A stretch of 64,000 nt of DNA from Streptomyces sp. LaPpAH-108 (GTDB lineage Bacteria > Actinomycetota > Actinomycetes > Streptomycetales > Streptomycetaceae). The DNA lies in NCBI RefSeq assembly GCF_000373625.1, contig NZ_KB891987.1, positions 673,081 to 737,080 on the forward strand, read 5' to 3'. The translations under genes and the position numbers were made by a program. Shown piece by piece: positions 43,452-52,583 of this stretch (positions within the stretch are counted from its first letter, which is position 1; each line of letters opens with the position of its first letter). The notes beneath the pieces are model-generated. The model did not search any database. It worked only from the letters and a program-made list of their open reading frames with translations, and had not been told where the DNA came from.

Positions 43452-44975
43452 GTGGGACGTCACAGCCGCCGGGGCCCGACCCCGAAGGACACGACCGCCC
43501 CTGCGCAGACGCAGCGGGCCGAGGACGCGGCGGCCGGGCCCGGTGGCCGGATTCCGGGCGCGCGCAACGGGTGGGGGGACTTCGCGGGACCGCAGGCGCC
43601 GGGTGCTCCGGCCGCGGGGGACATGGGTGCGGGCCACATGAGTGGCGCTGATCACCCTGGCGGGTCGCCCATGGGCGGGCCCCACATGGGCGGCCCTCAC
43701 ACGTCTGCGCCCCACACGTCTGCGCCCCACATGGGCGCGGCGCACACAGGTGTCGGCCCCACCCCGGACGCCGCGCCGTCCTACGGCACCGGGCCCCTGC
43801 CCGGGGCCGGGGCGCAGCGGGGCGCCGGGCGCGGGCCCGGTGGTCCGGCTGCGCAGGGCGGGCCGCCGTTCGGGGACGCGCAGGCCCGGGGCGGTCATCC
43901 CGAGGTGCGGGAAGAGGGCGGCGGCTGGGGCGTGTTCGCGCCGCCCGGGCGTGACGGGGCCGGTGCGGTTCCGGGCGGGCGGCGGCCGTTCCCCCGGCAG
44001 CGGCGGGCCGAGTCCGTGCCGGACGCGGCGCCCGCCACAGGGTCTGGGCGCGGCCCCCGGCAGGACTATCTGGACGCCTTCGAGGCGGAGGCCGCGACGG
44101 CCGCACCGCGCGTCACCGCACCCGTCGAGCCGGTCGCGCCCGCCGGTACGGACACCGACCCGTTCGAGCTGCCCGCGCAGCGGCGCGGCACCAAGGGGCG
44201 TACGTTCACCGGGGTCGCGGCTGCCGCCGTGACCACCGTGCTCGCGGTCGTCGTCGCCGGGCAGGTGGCCGACGGCCGGGCGGACGGGCAGTCGCGGACC
44301 ACCGCCGAGGGCACCGGCGAGGCCAGGACGGCGGCGCAGGCGGCCCCGTCGGCCGCGCCGAGCGCCGTCCCGCTGACGTACGAGCAGAAGATGAGCCGCC
44401 TCTATCCGCTGGGCGCGAAGCTCAAGGGCTCGGGGAAGTTCGACGCCGTGCCCGGCTTCGCCAAGGCCCCCGGCACCGGGCAGAAGCTGACCTACCGCGT
44501 CGACGTGGAACAGGGGCTCGGTCTCGACGGCGCCCTCTTCGCCGACGCCGTGCAGAAGACGCTCAACGACGACCGCAGCTGGTCCCACGACGGCGCCCGC
44601 ACCTTCGAGCGCGTCTCGACGGGCAAACCGGACTTCGTGATCACGCTCGCCAGCCCCGGCACCACCGCCTTCTGGTGCGCCAAGTCGGGCCTGGACACCA
44701 CGGAGGACAACGTCTCCTGCGACTCGGCGGCCACCGAGCGCGTGATGATCAACGCGTACCGCTGGGCACAGGGCAGCGTGACCTACGGCGACGCGAAGAT
44801 CCACGCCTACCGGCAGATGCTGATCAACCACGAGGTCGGCCACCGGCTCGGCCACGGCCATGTCACCTGCCAGAAGGACGGCCAACTCGCGCCGGTCATG
44901 CAGCAGCAGACCAAGTTCCTCGATCACGATGGAATCCACTGCCTCCCCAACCCCTGGCCCTACCCGGGGAGTTGA
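43452..44975 (+). CDS. DUF3152 zinc metalloprotease-like protein, membrane-anchored
   Basis: 507 residues. The first 250 are Gly/Pro-rich and include a run of MGGPH/TSAPH units. One helix (FTGVAAAAVTTVLAVVVAGQVA) anchors it. The outer domain contains the gluzincin-like motif INHEVGHRLGHGH, with two His and a third metal ligand plus the Glu, and conserved cysteines in FWCAKSGL, VSCDSAA and HVTCQKDG. The orthologous mycobacterial gene is Rv3207c. Substrate unknown. GTG start at 43452. Confidence 0.85.
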   Translation: MGRHSRRGPTPKDTTAPAQTQRAEDAAAGPGGRIPGARNGWGDFAGPQAPGAPAAGDMGAGHMSGADHPGGSPMGGPHMGGPHTSAPHTSAPHMGAAHTGVGPTPDAAPSYGTGPLPGAGAQRGAGRGPGGPAAQGGPPFGDAQARGGHPEVREEGGGWGVFAPPGRDGAGAVPGGRRPFPRQRRAESVPDAAPATGSGRGPRQDYLDAFEAEAATAAPRVTAPVEPVAPAGTDTDPFELPAQRRGTKGRTFTGVAAAAVTTVLAVVVAGQVADGRADGQSRTTAEGTGEARTAAQAAPSAAPSAVPLTYEQKMSRLYPLGAKLKGSGKFDAVPGFAKAPGTGQKLTYRVDVEQGLGLDGALFADAVQKTLNDDRSWSHDGARTFERVSTGKPDFVITLASPGTTAFWCAKSGLDTTEDNVSCDSAATERVMINAYRWAQGSVTYGDAKIHAYRQMLINHEVGHRLGHGHVTCQKDGQLAPVMQQQTKFLDHDGIHCLPNPWPYPGS

Positions 44976-44995
44976 CCCACGCCGCTTATGTCACA

Positions 44996-45031
44996 TTGAC
45001 ATGAGTCGCAAGTTCGTTCATATTTCTGCGC
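44996..45031 (+). promoter_or_regulatory. Near-consensus promoter TTGACA-N17-CATATT
   Basis: TTGACA at 44996-45001, a spacer of exactly 17 bases, and CATATT at 45019-45024. The transcript would begin close to 45031, next to the ATG of a 31-codon reading frame. It is the best sigma-70-type promoter noticed in the window. It should drive the oligopeptide transporter operon. Confidence 0.65.
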
Positions 45032-45127
45032 ATGTGGTCCCGTCCCGCCGTCTGCCGTAGCGCCGCCATCGAGCTGGCGCTCATCGGCGTGACCGCGCTC
45101 TGCGTGGCCGACATTCACTGTCGCTGA
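45032..45127 (+). CDS. 31-aa putative leader peptide before the oligopeptide transporter
   Basis: ATG at 45032, 31 codons, TGA at 45125-45127. The peptide starts MWSRPAVCRSAAIELALIGV and ends ADIHCR, with three cysteines. The ATG is seven bases after a strong -10, so the mRNA is probably leaderless. Short cysteine/arginine-ending peptides of this type precede transporter and sulfur-metabolism genes in Streptomyces. Here it is 184 bases ahead of the substrate-binding protein. A role in attenuation is inferred. Confidence 0.6.
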   Translation: MWSRPAVCRSAAIELALIGVTALCVADIHCR

Positions 45128-45311
45128 CGCCGCCGCTTCGGCGTTCGCGTCGGGATCTCCCTTTTCCTCCCTGTTTGCGGCCTCTTCGGGTCGCACGCCT
45201 CTCGACGACTGACGCCGGGGCCGACATCTGTCCGCAGCTGTCTCACTCCTCGTCCACATGTCTCACCCCTCGGGAAATCCCGCGGGGCTCCCCGAGAGGT
45301 CGTCTATTCCG

Positions 45312-47024
45312 ATGCGTCAACCGTCCCTCATAGCGCGCCGCGTGGCAGCGGCATCCGTCGGCCTGGTCGTGGCAGCGGGCGCCGCCGCCTGCGGTCCGGA
45401 GGACAACGATGCCAAGGGCGCCGGCGGCGACTCCACGCCCCACAAGGGCGGCACCCTCACCGTGCTGAACTCCCAGCCCCAGTCGGACTTCGACCCGGCC
45501 CGCCTCTACACCTCCGGCGGCGGCAACGTCCCCTCGCTGGTCTTCCGCACCCTGACCACGCGCAACCGCGAGAACGGCGCCGCGGGCGCCAAGGTGGTCC
45601 CCGACCTCGCCACCGACACCGGGCGTCCCAACAAGGACGCGACCGTGTGGACGTACACCCTGAAGAAGGGGCTGAAGTACGAGGACGGCACGCCGATCAC
45701 CTCGGCGGACATCAAGTACGGCATCGAGCGCTCCTTCGCCCCCGAACTCTCGGGCGGCGCCCCCTACTTGCGCGACTGGCTGACCGGTGCCGCCAAGTAC
45801 CAGGGGCCGTACAAGGACAAGAAGGGCCTGGCCGCGATCGAGACGCCCGACGCGCGGACCATCGTCTTCCATCTCAACAAGCCCGAGGGCGAGTTCCCCT
45901 ACCTGGCCACCCAGACGCAGTTCGCGCCGGTGCCCCAGGCCAAGGACAAGGGCACCAAGTACGAGGAGCACCCGGTCTCCTCGGGTCCGTACCGCGTCGT
46001 GCGCAATGACAACGACGGCGAGCACGTCCTGCTCGAGCGCAACCCGCACTGGAGCGGCGACGACGAGCGCAAGGCGTACCCGGACACCATCGACGTGCGC
46101 TCCGGGCTCGACTCCTCCGTGATCAACCAGCGGCTCTCCTCCTCGCAGGGCGCGGACGCCGCCGCCGTCACCACCGACACCAACCTCGGTCCGGCCGAAC
46201 TCGCCCGTGTCAGCGGCGACAAGAAGCTCGCCGACCGCGTCGGCACCGGCCACTTCGGCTACACGAACTACATCGCCTTCAACCCGAAGGTGAAGCCGTT
46301 CGACAACCCCAAGGTGCGCCAGGCCATCGCGTACGCCGTGGACCGCTCCTCGGTGATCAACGCGGCCGGTGGCTCCGCGCTCGCCGAGCCCGCGACCACC
46401 TTCCTGCCGGACCAGAAGTCCTTCGGCTACACGCCGTACGACCCGTTCCCGGCCGGTAAGTCCGGCAACCCGGCCAAGGCCAAGGAGCTGCTGAAGGAGG
46501 CGGGGTACAAGAAGGGTCTCACCGTGACCCTGACCCACTCCAACAGCAAGGACTTCGAGACCAGCCCGGAGATCGCCACCGCCCTCCAGGACGCGCTGAA
46601 GAAGGCGGGCATCACCGTCAAGCTCCAGGGCCTGGAGGACAACGACTACCGGGACAAGATCCACAGCGTGAAGACCGAGCCCGGCTTCTTCCTCGCGCAC
46701 TGGGGTGCCGACTGGCCCTCCGGCGGTCCCTTCCTCGCCCCGATCTTCGACGGCCGCCAGATCGTCAAGGACGGCGCCAACTTCAACACCGGTCTGCTGA
46801 ACGACACCTCGGTCAACGACGAGATCGACGCCATCAACAAGCTGACCGACCTGAACGCCGCCGCCACCCGCTGGGGCGCGCTCGACAAGAAGATCGGCGA
46901 GCAGGCCCTGACCGTCCCGCTGTTCCACCCCGTCTACAAGCGCCTGTACGGCTCGGACGTCAAGAACATCGTGATCAGCGACTGGACCGGCGTGCTCGAC
47001 ATCTCCCAGGTCGCGGTGAAGTGA
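45312..47024 (+). CDS. Oligopeptide/dipeptide ABC transporter substrate-binding lipoprotein
   Basis: 570 residues of the SBP_bac_5 family. The signal is MRQPSLIARRVAAASVGLVV with likely lipid-attached Cys27 (AAACGPED). Then GGTLTVLNSQPQSDFDPARLY, VWTYTLKKGLKYEDGTPITSADIKYGIERSF and NYIAFNPKVKPFDNPKVRQAIAYAVDR are classic positions. It captures peptides outside the membrane for the two permeases that follow. The ATG at 45258 gives 18 extra residues with no ribosome site, so 45312 is chosen because the signal peptide begins there. Confidence 0.92.
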   Translation: MRQPSLIARRVAAASVGLVVAAGAAACGPEDNDAKGAGGDSTPHKGGTLTVLNSQPQSDFDPARLYTSGGGNVPSLVFRTLTTRNRENGAAGAKVVPDLATDTGRPNKDATVWTYTLKKGLKYEDGTPITSADIKYGIERSFAPELSGGAPYLRDWLTGAAKYQGPYKDKKGLAAIETPDARTIVFHLNKPEGEFPYLATQTQFAPVPQAKDKGTKYEEHPVSSGPYRVVRNDNDGEHVLLERNPHWSGDDERKAYPDTIDVRSGLDSSVINQRLSSSQGADAAAVTTDTNLGPAELARVSGDKKLADRVGTGHFGYTNYIAFNPKVKPFDNPKVRQAIAYAVDRSSVINAAGGSALAEPATTFLPDQKSFGYTPYDPFPAGKSGNPAKAKELLKEAGYKKGLTVTLTHSNSKDFETSPEIATALQDALKKAGITVKLQGLEDNDYRDKIHSVKTEPGFFLAHWGADWPSGGPFLAPIFDGRQIVKDGANFNTGLLNDTSVNDEIDAINKLTDLNAAATRWGALDKKIGEQALTVPLFHPVYKRLYGSDVKNIVISDWTGVLDISQVAVK

Positions 47025-47028
47025 CCCC

Positions 47029-48090
47029 GTGAGTGACGCTCTCGTCGCCGTCGAGGCCGCAGGGACGGACCCTTCCGTCCCGGCGGCCTCGGGGGCCCGT
47101 CTGTTCTGGCGGCGGCTGCGCACCCGGCGGGCCGCCCTGGCCGCCGCGGCCGTCGTCGCCCTGCTCGTCCTGATCGCGCTCGCCGCGCCGCTGCTCACCG
47201 CCCTCGAGGGCCAGGACCCGACCACCTACCACCCCTCGCTGGTCGACTCCGCGCGCGGCGGCGTGCCCGTCGGACCGCTCGGCGGGATCAGCGCCGAGCA
47301 CTGGTTCGGCGTCGAACCGCAGACCGGCCGCGACCTGTTCGCGCGCATGGTCTACGGCGCCCGCGTCTCGCTCGGCGTCGCCCTCGCGGCCACCGTCGTC
47401 CAGGTCACCATCGGCGTCACCATCGGTGTCACCGCCGCCCTGGGCAACCGCTGGGTGGATCAACTCCTCAGCCGCGTCACGGACATCATCGTCTCCCTGC
47501 CGCTGATGATCATGGCGCTCGCGCTGCTGGCCATCGTGCCCACGAGCTTCCCGCGCCCGGTCCTGGTCGCCTTCGTGATCGGTCTGATCGCGTGGGGCAA
47601 CCTCGCCAAGATCGTGCGCGCGCAGACCCTCACGCTCAAGGGGCTCGACCATGTCGCCGCCGCCCGGCTCAGCGGCTGGGGCGCCGTCAGCGTCGCCCGC
47701 CGCGAGCTGCTGCCCGGCCTCGCCGCGCCCGTCATCACCTACGCCGCGCTGCTCGTGCCCACCAACATCTCCATCGAGGCCGCCCTGTCCTTCCTCGGCG
47801 TCGGCGTGAAGCCGCCCACGCCCTCCTGGGGACAGATGATCACCTCGGCCGACATCTGGTACCAGTCCGCGCCGCAGTACCTGCTCTTCCCGGCCGGTGC
47901 CCTCTTCGTCACCGTGCTCGCCCTCACCGTCTTCGGCGACGGCGCGCGCACGGCCCTGGACCCGCGGGCCGCCTCCCGGCTGCGGATCGGCACGGGGCGC
48001 AGGAGCGCGAAGAAGGCTTCTGCGAAGCGGGTTTCCGCGACGCAGGCTTCCGCGAAGCAGGCGGACACGACGAAGGAGGCCGGCCGGTGA
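47029..48090 (+). CDS. Oligopeptide ABC transporter permease (DppC/OppC-like)
   Basis: 353 residues, GTG start four bases after the binding-protein stop. The N-terminal helix (RAALAAAAVVALLVLIALAAPLL) is followed by the GVEPQTGRDLFARMVYGARVSLGVAL signature of DppC. Five more helices lie in the BPD_transp domain. The EAA loop reads AARLSGWGAVSVARRELLPGLAAPV. It is unusual in carrying a C-terminal basic tail of SAKK/SAKQ repeats (KKASAKRVSATQASAKQAD). It pairs with the next permease. Confidence 0.9.
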   Translation: MSDALVAVEAAGTDPSVPAASGARLFWRRLRTRRAALAAAAVVALLVLIALAAPLLTALEGQDPTTYHPSLVDSARGGVPVGPLGGISAEHWFGVEPQTGRDLFARMVYGARVSLGVALAATVVQVTIGVTIGVTAALGNRWVDQLLSRVTDIIVSLPLMIMALALLAIVPTSFPRPVLVAFVIGLIAWGNLAKIVRAQTLTLKGLDHVAAARLSGWGAVSVARRELLPGLAAPVITYAALLVPTNISIEAALSFLGVGVKPPTPSWGQMITSADIWYQSAPQYLLFPAGALFVTVLALTVFGDGARTALDPRAASRLRIGTGRRSAKKASAKRVSATQASAKQADTTKEAGR

Positions 48091-49085
48091 ACGGCTTCGG
48101 CGGATTCCTGCTGCGCCGCGCGGTGGGCATGGCCATCACCCTGCTCGCCGTCTCGGTCCTCGTCTACGTGGTCTTCTACGCCACCCCCGGCAACGTCGCC
48201 CAGATCACCTGCGGCCCGCGCTGCTCCCCGGAACAGGTGCGCCAGGTCGCCGACCAGCTCCACCTCGGCGACCCGCTCTCTCTGCGCTACTGGCACTTCC
48301 TGGAAGGCATCCTCGTCGGCCAGGACTACTCCACCGGCACCTCGGTCGAGCACTGCTCCGCGCCCTGCCTCGGCCTGTCGTACCAGACCGACCAGCAGGT
48401 CCTCGACATCATCCTGACCCGCCTTCCGGTCAGCCTCTCGCTGGTCGCCGGGGCCATGGTGCTGTGGCTGCTCATCGGTGTCGGCACCGGTGTGCTCTCC
48501 GCCTGGCGGCGCGGCCGGCTCTCCGAGCGGGTGCTGACCGCGCTCACCCTCGCGGGCTGGGCCACCCCGGTCTTCGTGCTCGGCCTGGTCCTGGTGATCG
48601 TCGTCTGCGGCGAACTCCAGCTGCTGCCCTTCCCGCAGTACGTGAAGCTCACCGACGACCCCGAGCAGTGGGCGTGGAACCTGCTGCTGCCCTGGCTGTC
48701 GCTCGCCCTGATCGAGTCGGCCGCCTTCGCCCGGCTCACCCGTACCGCGATGCTGGAGACCCTCGCCGAGGACCACATCCGCACCTTCCGCGCCTACGGC
48801 GTCAGCGAGCGGGCCATCGTCGGACGGCACGCCCTGCGCGGCGCGCTGGCCCCGGTCATCGCGCTCAACGCCAACAACGTCGGCTCGGCCGTCGGCGGCG
48901 CGGTCCTCACCGAGACACTGTTCGGCCTGCCCGGCATCGGCCAGGAACTGGTGCGGGCGGTCAAGGTGGTGGACCTGCCGGTGGTCGTGGGCATGGTCCT
49001 GGTCGTCGCCTTCTTCGTGATCGTCGCCAATGCCGTCGCGGACGTCCTGTACGCCGTGGCCGACCGACGGGTGGTCCTCGCATGA
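48087..49085 (+). CDS. Oligopeptide ABC transporter permease (DppB/OppB-like)
   Basis: 332 residues, GTG overlapping the previous stop, with GGAGG six bases upstream. The DppB opening FGGFLLRRAVGMAITLLAVSVLVYVVFYATPG is present. Six helices follow, and the EAA loop is RTFRAYGVSERAIVGRHALRGALAPVI. LTETLFGLPGIGQELVRAV is the family hallmark. Two cysteine pairs in the first outer loop (TCGPRCSPEQ, HCSAPCLG) may form disulfides and are not general in the family. It forms a heterodimer with the DppC-like protein. Confidence 0.9.
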   Translation: MNGFGGFLLRRAVGMAITLLAVSVLVYVVFYATPGNVAQITCGPRCSPEQVRQVADQLHLGDPLSLRYWHFLEGILVGQDYSTGTSVEHCSAPCLGLSYQTDQQVLDIILTRLPVSLSLVAGAMVLWLLIGVGTGVLSAWRRGRLSERVLTALTLAGWATPVFVLGLVLVIVVCGELQLLPFPQYVKLTDDPEQWAWNLLLPWLSLALIESAAFARLTRTAMLETLAEDHIRTFRAYGVSERAIVGRHALRGALAPVIALNANNVGSAVGGAVLTETLFGLPGIGQELVRAVKVVDLPVVVGMVLVVAFFVIVANAVADVLYAVADRRVVLA

Positions 49086-50692
49086 GTGGTCAGCGCACGA
49101 GCCTGGTCGAAGTGACCGGTCTCGCGGTCGACTTCGGCGGTCTGAAGGCCGTGGACGGACTCTCCTTCAGCCTGGAACCCGGGGCCGCGCTGGCCCTCGT
49201 CGGCGAGTCCGGCTCCGGCAAGTCCACTGTCGCGGGCGCCCTGTTGGGGCTGCACCGGGGGACCGGGGCCGAGGTCACCGGCGCCGTCCGGGTCGCCGGA
49301 ACCGACGTGGAGGCCGCCACGGACGAGGAGTTGCGGCGGCTGCGCGGGGCGAAGGCCGCCATGGTCTTCCAGGACCCGCTGTCCTCGCTCGACCCGTACT
49401 ACGCGGTCGGGGACCAGATCGCGGAGGTCTACCGGGTGCACACCCGCGCCTCCCGGCGGGCCGCCCGCGCGCGGGCCGTCGAGGTCCTCGACCGGGTCGG
49501 CATCCCGGACGCGCCGCGGCGTTCCCGCTCGCGCCCGCACGAGTTCAGCGGCGGTATGCGCCAGCGCGCCCTGATCGCCATGGCGCTCGCCTGCGAGCCC
49601 GAGCTGCTGATCGCGGACGAGCCGACCACCGCGCTCGACGTCACCGTGCAGGCCCAGATCCTGGACCTGCTGCACACCCTGCGCGAGGAGACCGGCATGG
49701 GCCTGCTCCTCGTCACGCACGACGTGGGCGTGGCCGCCGAGAGCGTGGACGACGTGCTGGTGATGCGGCACGGCCGGGCGGTCGAACGCGGCCCCGTCGC
49801 CGAGGTGTTGCGCGCCCCGGCCGAGCCGTACACCCGGGAACTCCTGGCCGCCGTACCGAGGTTGGAGGTGCGCCGGGAGGCGCCCGCCGAGCAGCCCGGG
49901 GACGTCGTCCTGGAGGCGAGCGGGCTCGGGCGCCGATTCGGGCGCGGGAAGCGGGCGTTCACGGCCGTGGACGACGTGTCGCTGACCCTGCGCCGGGGCG
50001 AGACCCTGGGCATCGTGGGCGAGAGCGGCAGCGGCAAGACCACGCTCGGCCGGATGCTGGTCGGACTCCTGGAGCCGAACGCCGGGACCATCACCTACCA
50101 GGGGCGTCCGCACACCGGGGTCGACCCCTCCGTGCAGATGGTCTTCCAGGACCCGGCCTCCTCCCTCAACCCCCGCCGCACGGTGGGCGATTCGATCGCC
50201 GACCCGCTGCGCGCGAAGGGGGAGCGGAACGAGACGCGCATCCGCGAACGCGTGGCCGGACTCCTTGAACGGGTCGGTCTGGACGCGGCCCAATGCGACC
50301 GCTATCCGCACGAGTTCAGCGGCGGCCAGCGCCAGCGCGTCGGCATCGCACGGGCCCTCGCGGCCGACCCGCGCGTCCTCGTCTGCGACGAGCCGGTCTC
50401 CGCGCTGGATGTGACCACCCAGGCCCAAGTCGTCGCCCTGCTCGACGAGTTGCGCCGCGAACTCGGCCTCGCGCTGGTGTTCATCGCGCACGACCTCGCC
50501 GTGGTCCGCCAGGTCAGCGACCAGGTCGCGGTCATGCGCCGGGGCCGGATCGTGGAGGCGGGCCCGGCCGACGAGGTCTACGACAGCCCGAGCGACCCGT
50601 ACACCCGCGAACTCCTCGCCGCCGTACCGGCCCTGGACCCGGAGGTGGCCGCCGAGCGGCGCGCGGCCCGGCGGGAGCCCGCGGCTGCCTGA
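49082..50692 (+). CDS. Fused dipeptide/oligopeptide ABC transporter ATPase (DppD-DppF)
   Basis: 536 residues containing two complete ABC domains. The first has GESGSGKST, FSGGMRQR and LLIADEPTTALDVT. The second has GESGSGKTT, FSGGQRQR and VLVCDEPVSALDVT. Each half ends with the oligopeptide-binding tail (AEPYTRELLAAVPRL and SDPYTRELLAAVPAL). Most homologues have separate DppD and DppF proteins, so this is a fusion. ATG overlaps the DppB stop. It closes the four-gene transporter operon led by the binding protein. Confidence 0.93.
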   Translation: MSGQRTSLVEVTGLAVDFGGLKAVDGLSFSLEPGAALALVGESGSGKSTVAGALLGLHRGTGAEVTGAVRVAGTDVEAATDEELRRLRGAKAAMVFQDPLSSLDPYYAVGDQIAEVYRVHTRASRRAARARAVEVLDRVGIPDAPRRSRSRPHEFSGGMRQRALIAMALACEPELLIADEPTTALDVTVQAQILDLLHTLREETGMGLLLVTHDVGVAAESVDDVLVMRHGRAVERGPVAEVLRAPAEPYTRELLAAVPRLEVRREAPAEQPGDVVLEASGLGRRFGRGKRAFTAVDDVSLTLRRGETLGIVGESGSGKTTLGRMLVGLLEPNAGTITYQGRPHTGVDPSVQMVFQDPASSLNPRRTVGDSIADPLRAKGERNETRIRERVAGLLERVGLDAAQCDRYPHEFSGGQRQRVGIARALAADPRVLVCDEPVSALDVTTQAQVVALLDELRRELGLALVFIAHDLAVVRQVSDQVAVMRRGRIVEAGPADEVYDSPSDPYTRELLAAVPALDPEVAAERRAARREPAAA

Positions 50693-50900
50693 CGCGGAGG
50701 TGCGGCGGTACACCGGGGCTTCGCAGCTGTCTTAGCGCTTCGGAACGCGCCCCGCACGCGAAAGTTACGACCGTTCACCCCTTTTGGTGGCGCGATGGAC
50801 AACCGTCCGTCGCGCCACCGCCTTGTCCGCATACGTTCGTCCCGCTGCGAGCCGCCGGGAGGACGGCGGCTCCCACACACGGGAGATCGGGGGTGCACGC

Positions 50901-52583
50901 GTGCGCATCGGACTGCTTACGGAGGGTGGCTATCCGTATGTGAGCGGTGACGCCGGGATCTGGTGCGACCGGCTCGTGCGCGGGCTCGGGCAGCACGAGT
51001 TCGACGTCTACGCGCTCAGCCGGGACCACGACCAGGAGCGGGCGGGCTGGGTCACGCTCCCCCCGCAGGTCCACCGGGTCCGCACCGCCCCCCTGTGGAC
51101 CACCGAGGACGAAGGACCCGCCCTCGGCCGCCGCGCCCGCAAACGCCTGGCCGAGTCCTACGGCGAACTCCTCGCGGCGATCTGGGCCGAGCCCGGTGCC
51201 GGTCAGGCGCCCGCCGCCGAAGAGCTGGCGGACCGTTTCGGCAACGCGCTGTACCGCCTGGCCGAACTCGCCCGCGAGGAAGGCCCGCTGACCGGCGCGC
51301 TCCGCTCCGAGACCGCCGTACGCGCCCTGGAACGTGCCTGTCGCGCACCCGGCGCACCGCGCACCGCCCGCGCGGCCCGCGTGCCCGACCTGCTCACGGT
51401 CACCGACCACCTGGAGCGCGCCCTGCGCCCGCTCTCCCTCGGCTGGTACGGCGACGACGCCCTGGCCGCCGCCGACCTCTGCCACGCCACCTCCGGCGGC
51501 ACCGCGGCCCTGCCCGGACTGCTCGCCCGGCACTTCTCCGGCGTGCCCCTGCTCGTCACCGAGTACGGCGTCCAGCTGCGCTCGCGCTACCTCGCCCTCG
51601 GGCCCGACGCCGCCGCCCCCGCCGTCCGCGCGCTGCTCGCCGCCTTCCACGGCAGGCTGGCCGCCGAGGTCTACCGCCGGGCCGAGATCCTGACCCCGGG
51701 CAACGCACACGCCCGCCGCTGGCAGGAGCGGTGCGGCGCCGACCGGGCCCGGATCAGGACCGTCCACCCGGGCATGGACGCCGCCCGCTTCACCGAGGTC
51801 GGGGAGGGGCCCGACCGCTCCGACCCCGGCACGCTGGTGTGGGTCGGGCGGATCGAACCCGCCAAGGACCTCATCTCGCTGCTGCACGCCTTCGCCGAGA
51901 TCCGCCGCGAGGAGCCCGCCGCGCGGCTGCGCATCGTGGGCGTGCCGGTGGACGCCGAGGGCGAGGCGTACCTCGGCCACTGCCGGGCGCTCGCGGCCCA
52001 GCTCTTCCCCGACGAGGCGGAGGGCGTGCACGAGGTCGGGGACAACCCCGTCTCCTTCGAGGAGATCGGCGGCCCCGAGGTGCCGAGCCTCGCGGAGGCG
52101 TACGCCTCGGGCGCCGTCGTGGTCCTGTCCAGCGTGGTCGAGGGCTTCCCGGTCAGCCTGGCCGAGGCCATGTTCTGCGGCCGGGCCACCGTCTCCACCG
52201 ACGTGGGCGCGGTGGTGGAGGTCATCGGCGGCACCGGGCTCGTCGTACCGCCGCGCAACCCCCGCGCCCTCGCCGAGGCATGCGTGACGCTGCTGCGCGA
52301 CCCCGAGCGGCGGGCACGGCTCGGAGCCGCCGCCCGGGCCCGCGCGGTCGAACTGCTCGGCGTCGAACAGAACATCACGGCATTTCACGGCATTTACCTG
52401 GAGATCGTCTCGCACTGTCCGGTCCGCCGGGACGACGCCGGTGAGCCCCTGCCCTTCGCCACCCCGGCCGAGATCCACGCCCCCGGCCGTCTGAGCGCCC
52501 CCACGGCCCGACCGGCCCCGGGCTGGGCGGACCCCGACCCGTCCCGCCCCGTGGCGGCGACGGCAGGGAAGGGGACGCGATGA
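50901..52583 (+). CDS. PelF-like GT4 glycosyltransferase (DUF3492)
   Basis: 560 residues. The N-terminal MRIGLLTEGGYPYVSGDAGIWCDRLVRGL is the DUF3492/PelF opening. The GT-B C-domain shows LVWVGRIEPAKDLISLLHAFAEI, the VVLSSVVEGFPVSLAEAMFCGRATVSTDVGAV sugar-nucleotide loop, and LVVPPRNPRALAEA. PelF in Pseudomonas uses UDP-GalNAc to build the Pel polysaccharide. GTG at 50901 has a GGGGG eight bases upstream. It heads a co-directional set with a membrane protein, an epimerase and a spherulin-4 enzyme, and it overlaps the next gene by ATGA. Confidence 0.85.
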   Translation: MRIGLLTEGGYPYVSGDAGIWCDRLVRGLGQHEFDVYALSRDHDQERAGWVTLPPQVHRVRTAPLWTTEDEGPALGRRARKRLAESYGELLAAIWAEPGAGQAPAAEELADRFGNALYRLAELAREEGPLTGALRSETAVRALERACRAPGAPRTARAARVPDLLTVTDHLERALRPLSLGWYGDDALAAADLCHATSGGTAALPGLLARHFSGVPLLVTEYGVQLRSRYLALGPDAAAPAVRALLAAFHGRLAAEVYRRAEILTPGNAHARRWQERCGADRARIRTVHPGMDAARFTEVGEGPDRSDPGTLVWVGRIEPAKDLISLLHAFAEIRREEPAARLRIVGVPVDAEGEAYLGHCRALAAQLFPDEAEGVHEVGDNPVSFEEIGGPEVPSLAEAYASGAVVVLSSVVEGFPVSLAEAMFCGRATVSTDVGAVVEVIGGTGLVVPPRNPRALAEACVTLLRDPERRARLGAAARARAVELLGVEQNITAFHGIYLEIVSHCPVRRDDAGEPLPFATPAEIHAPGRLSAPTARPAPGWADPDPSRPVAATAGKGTR

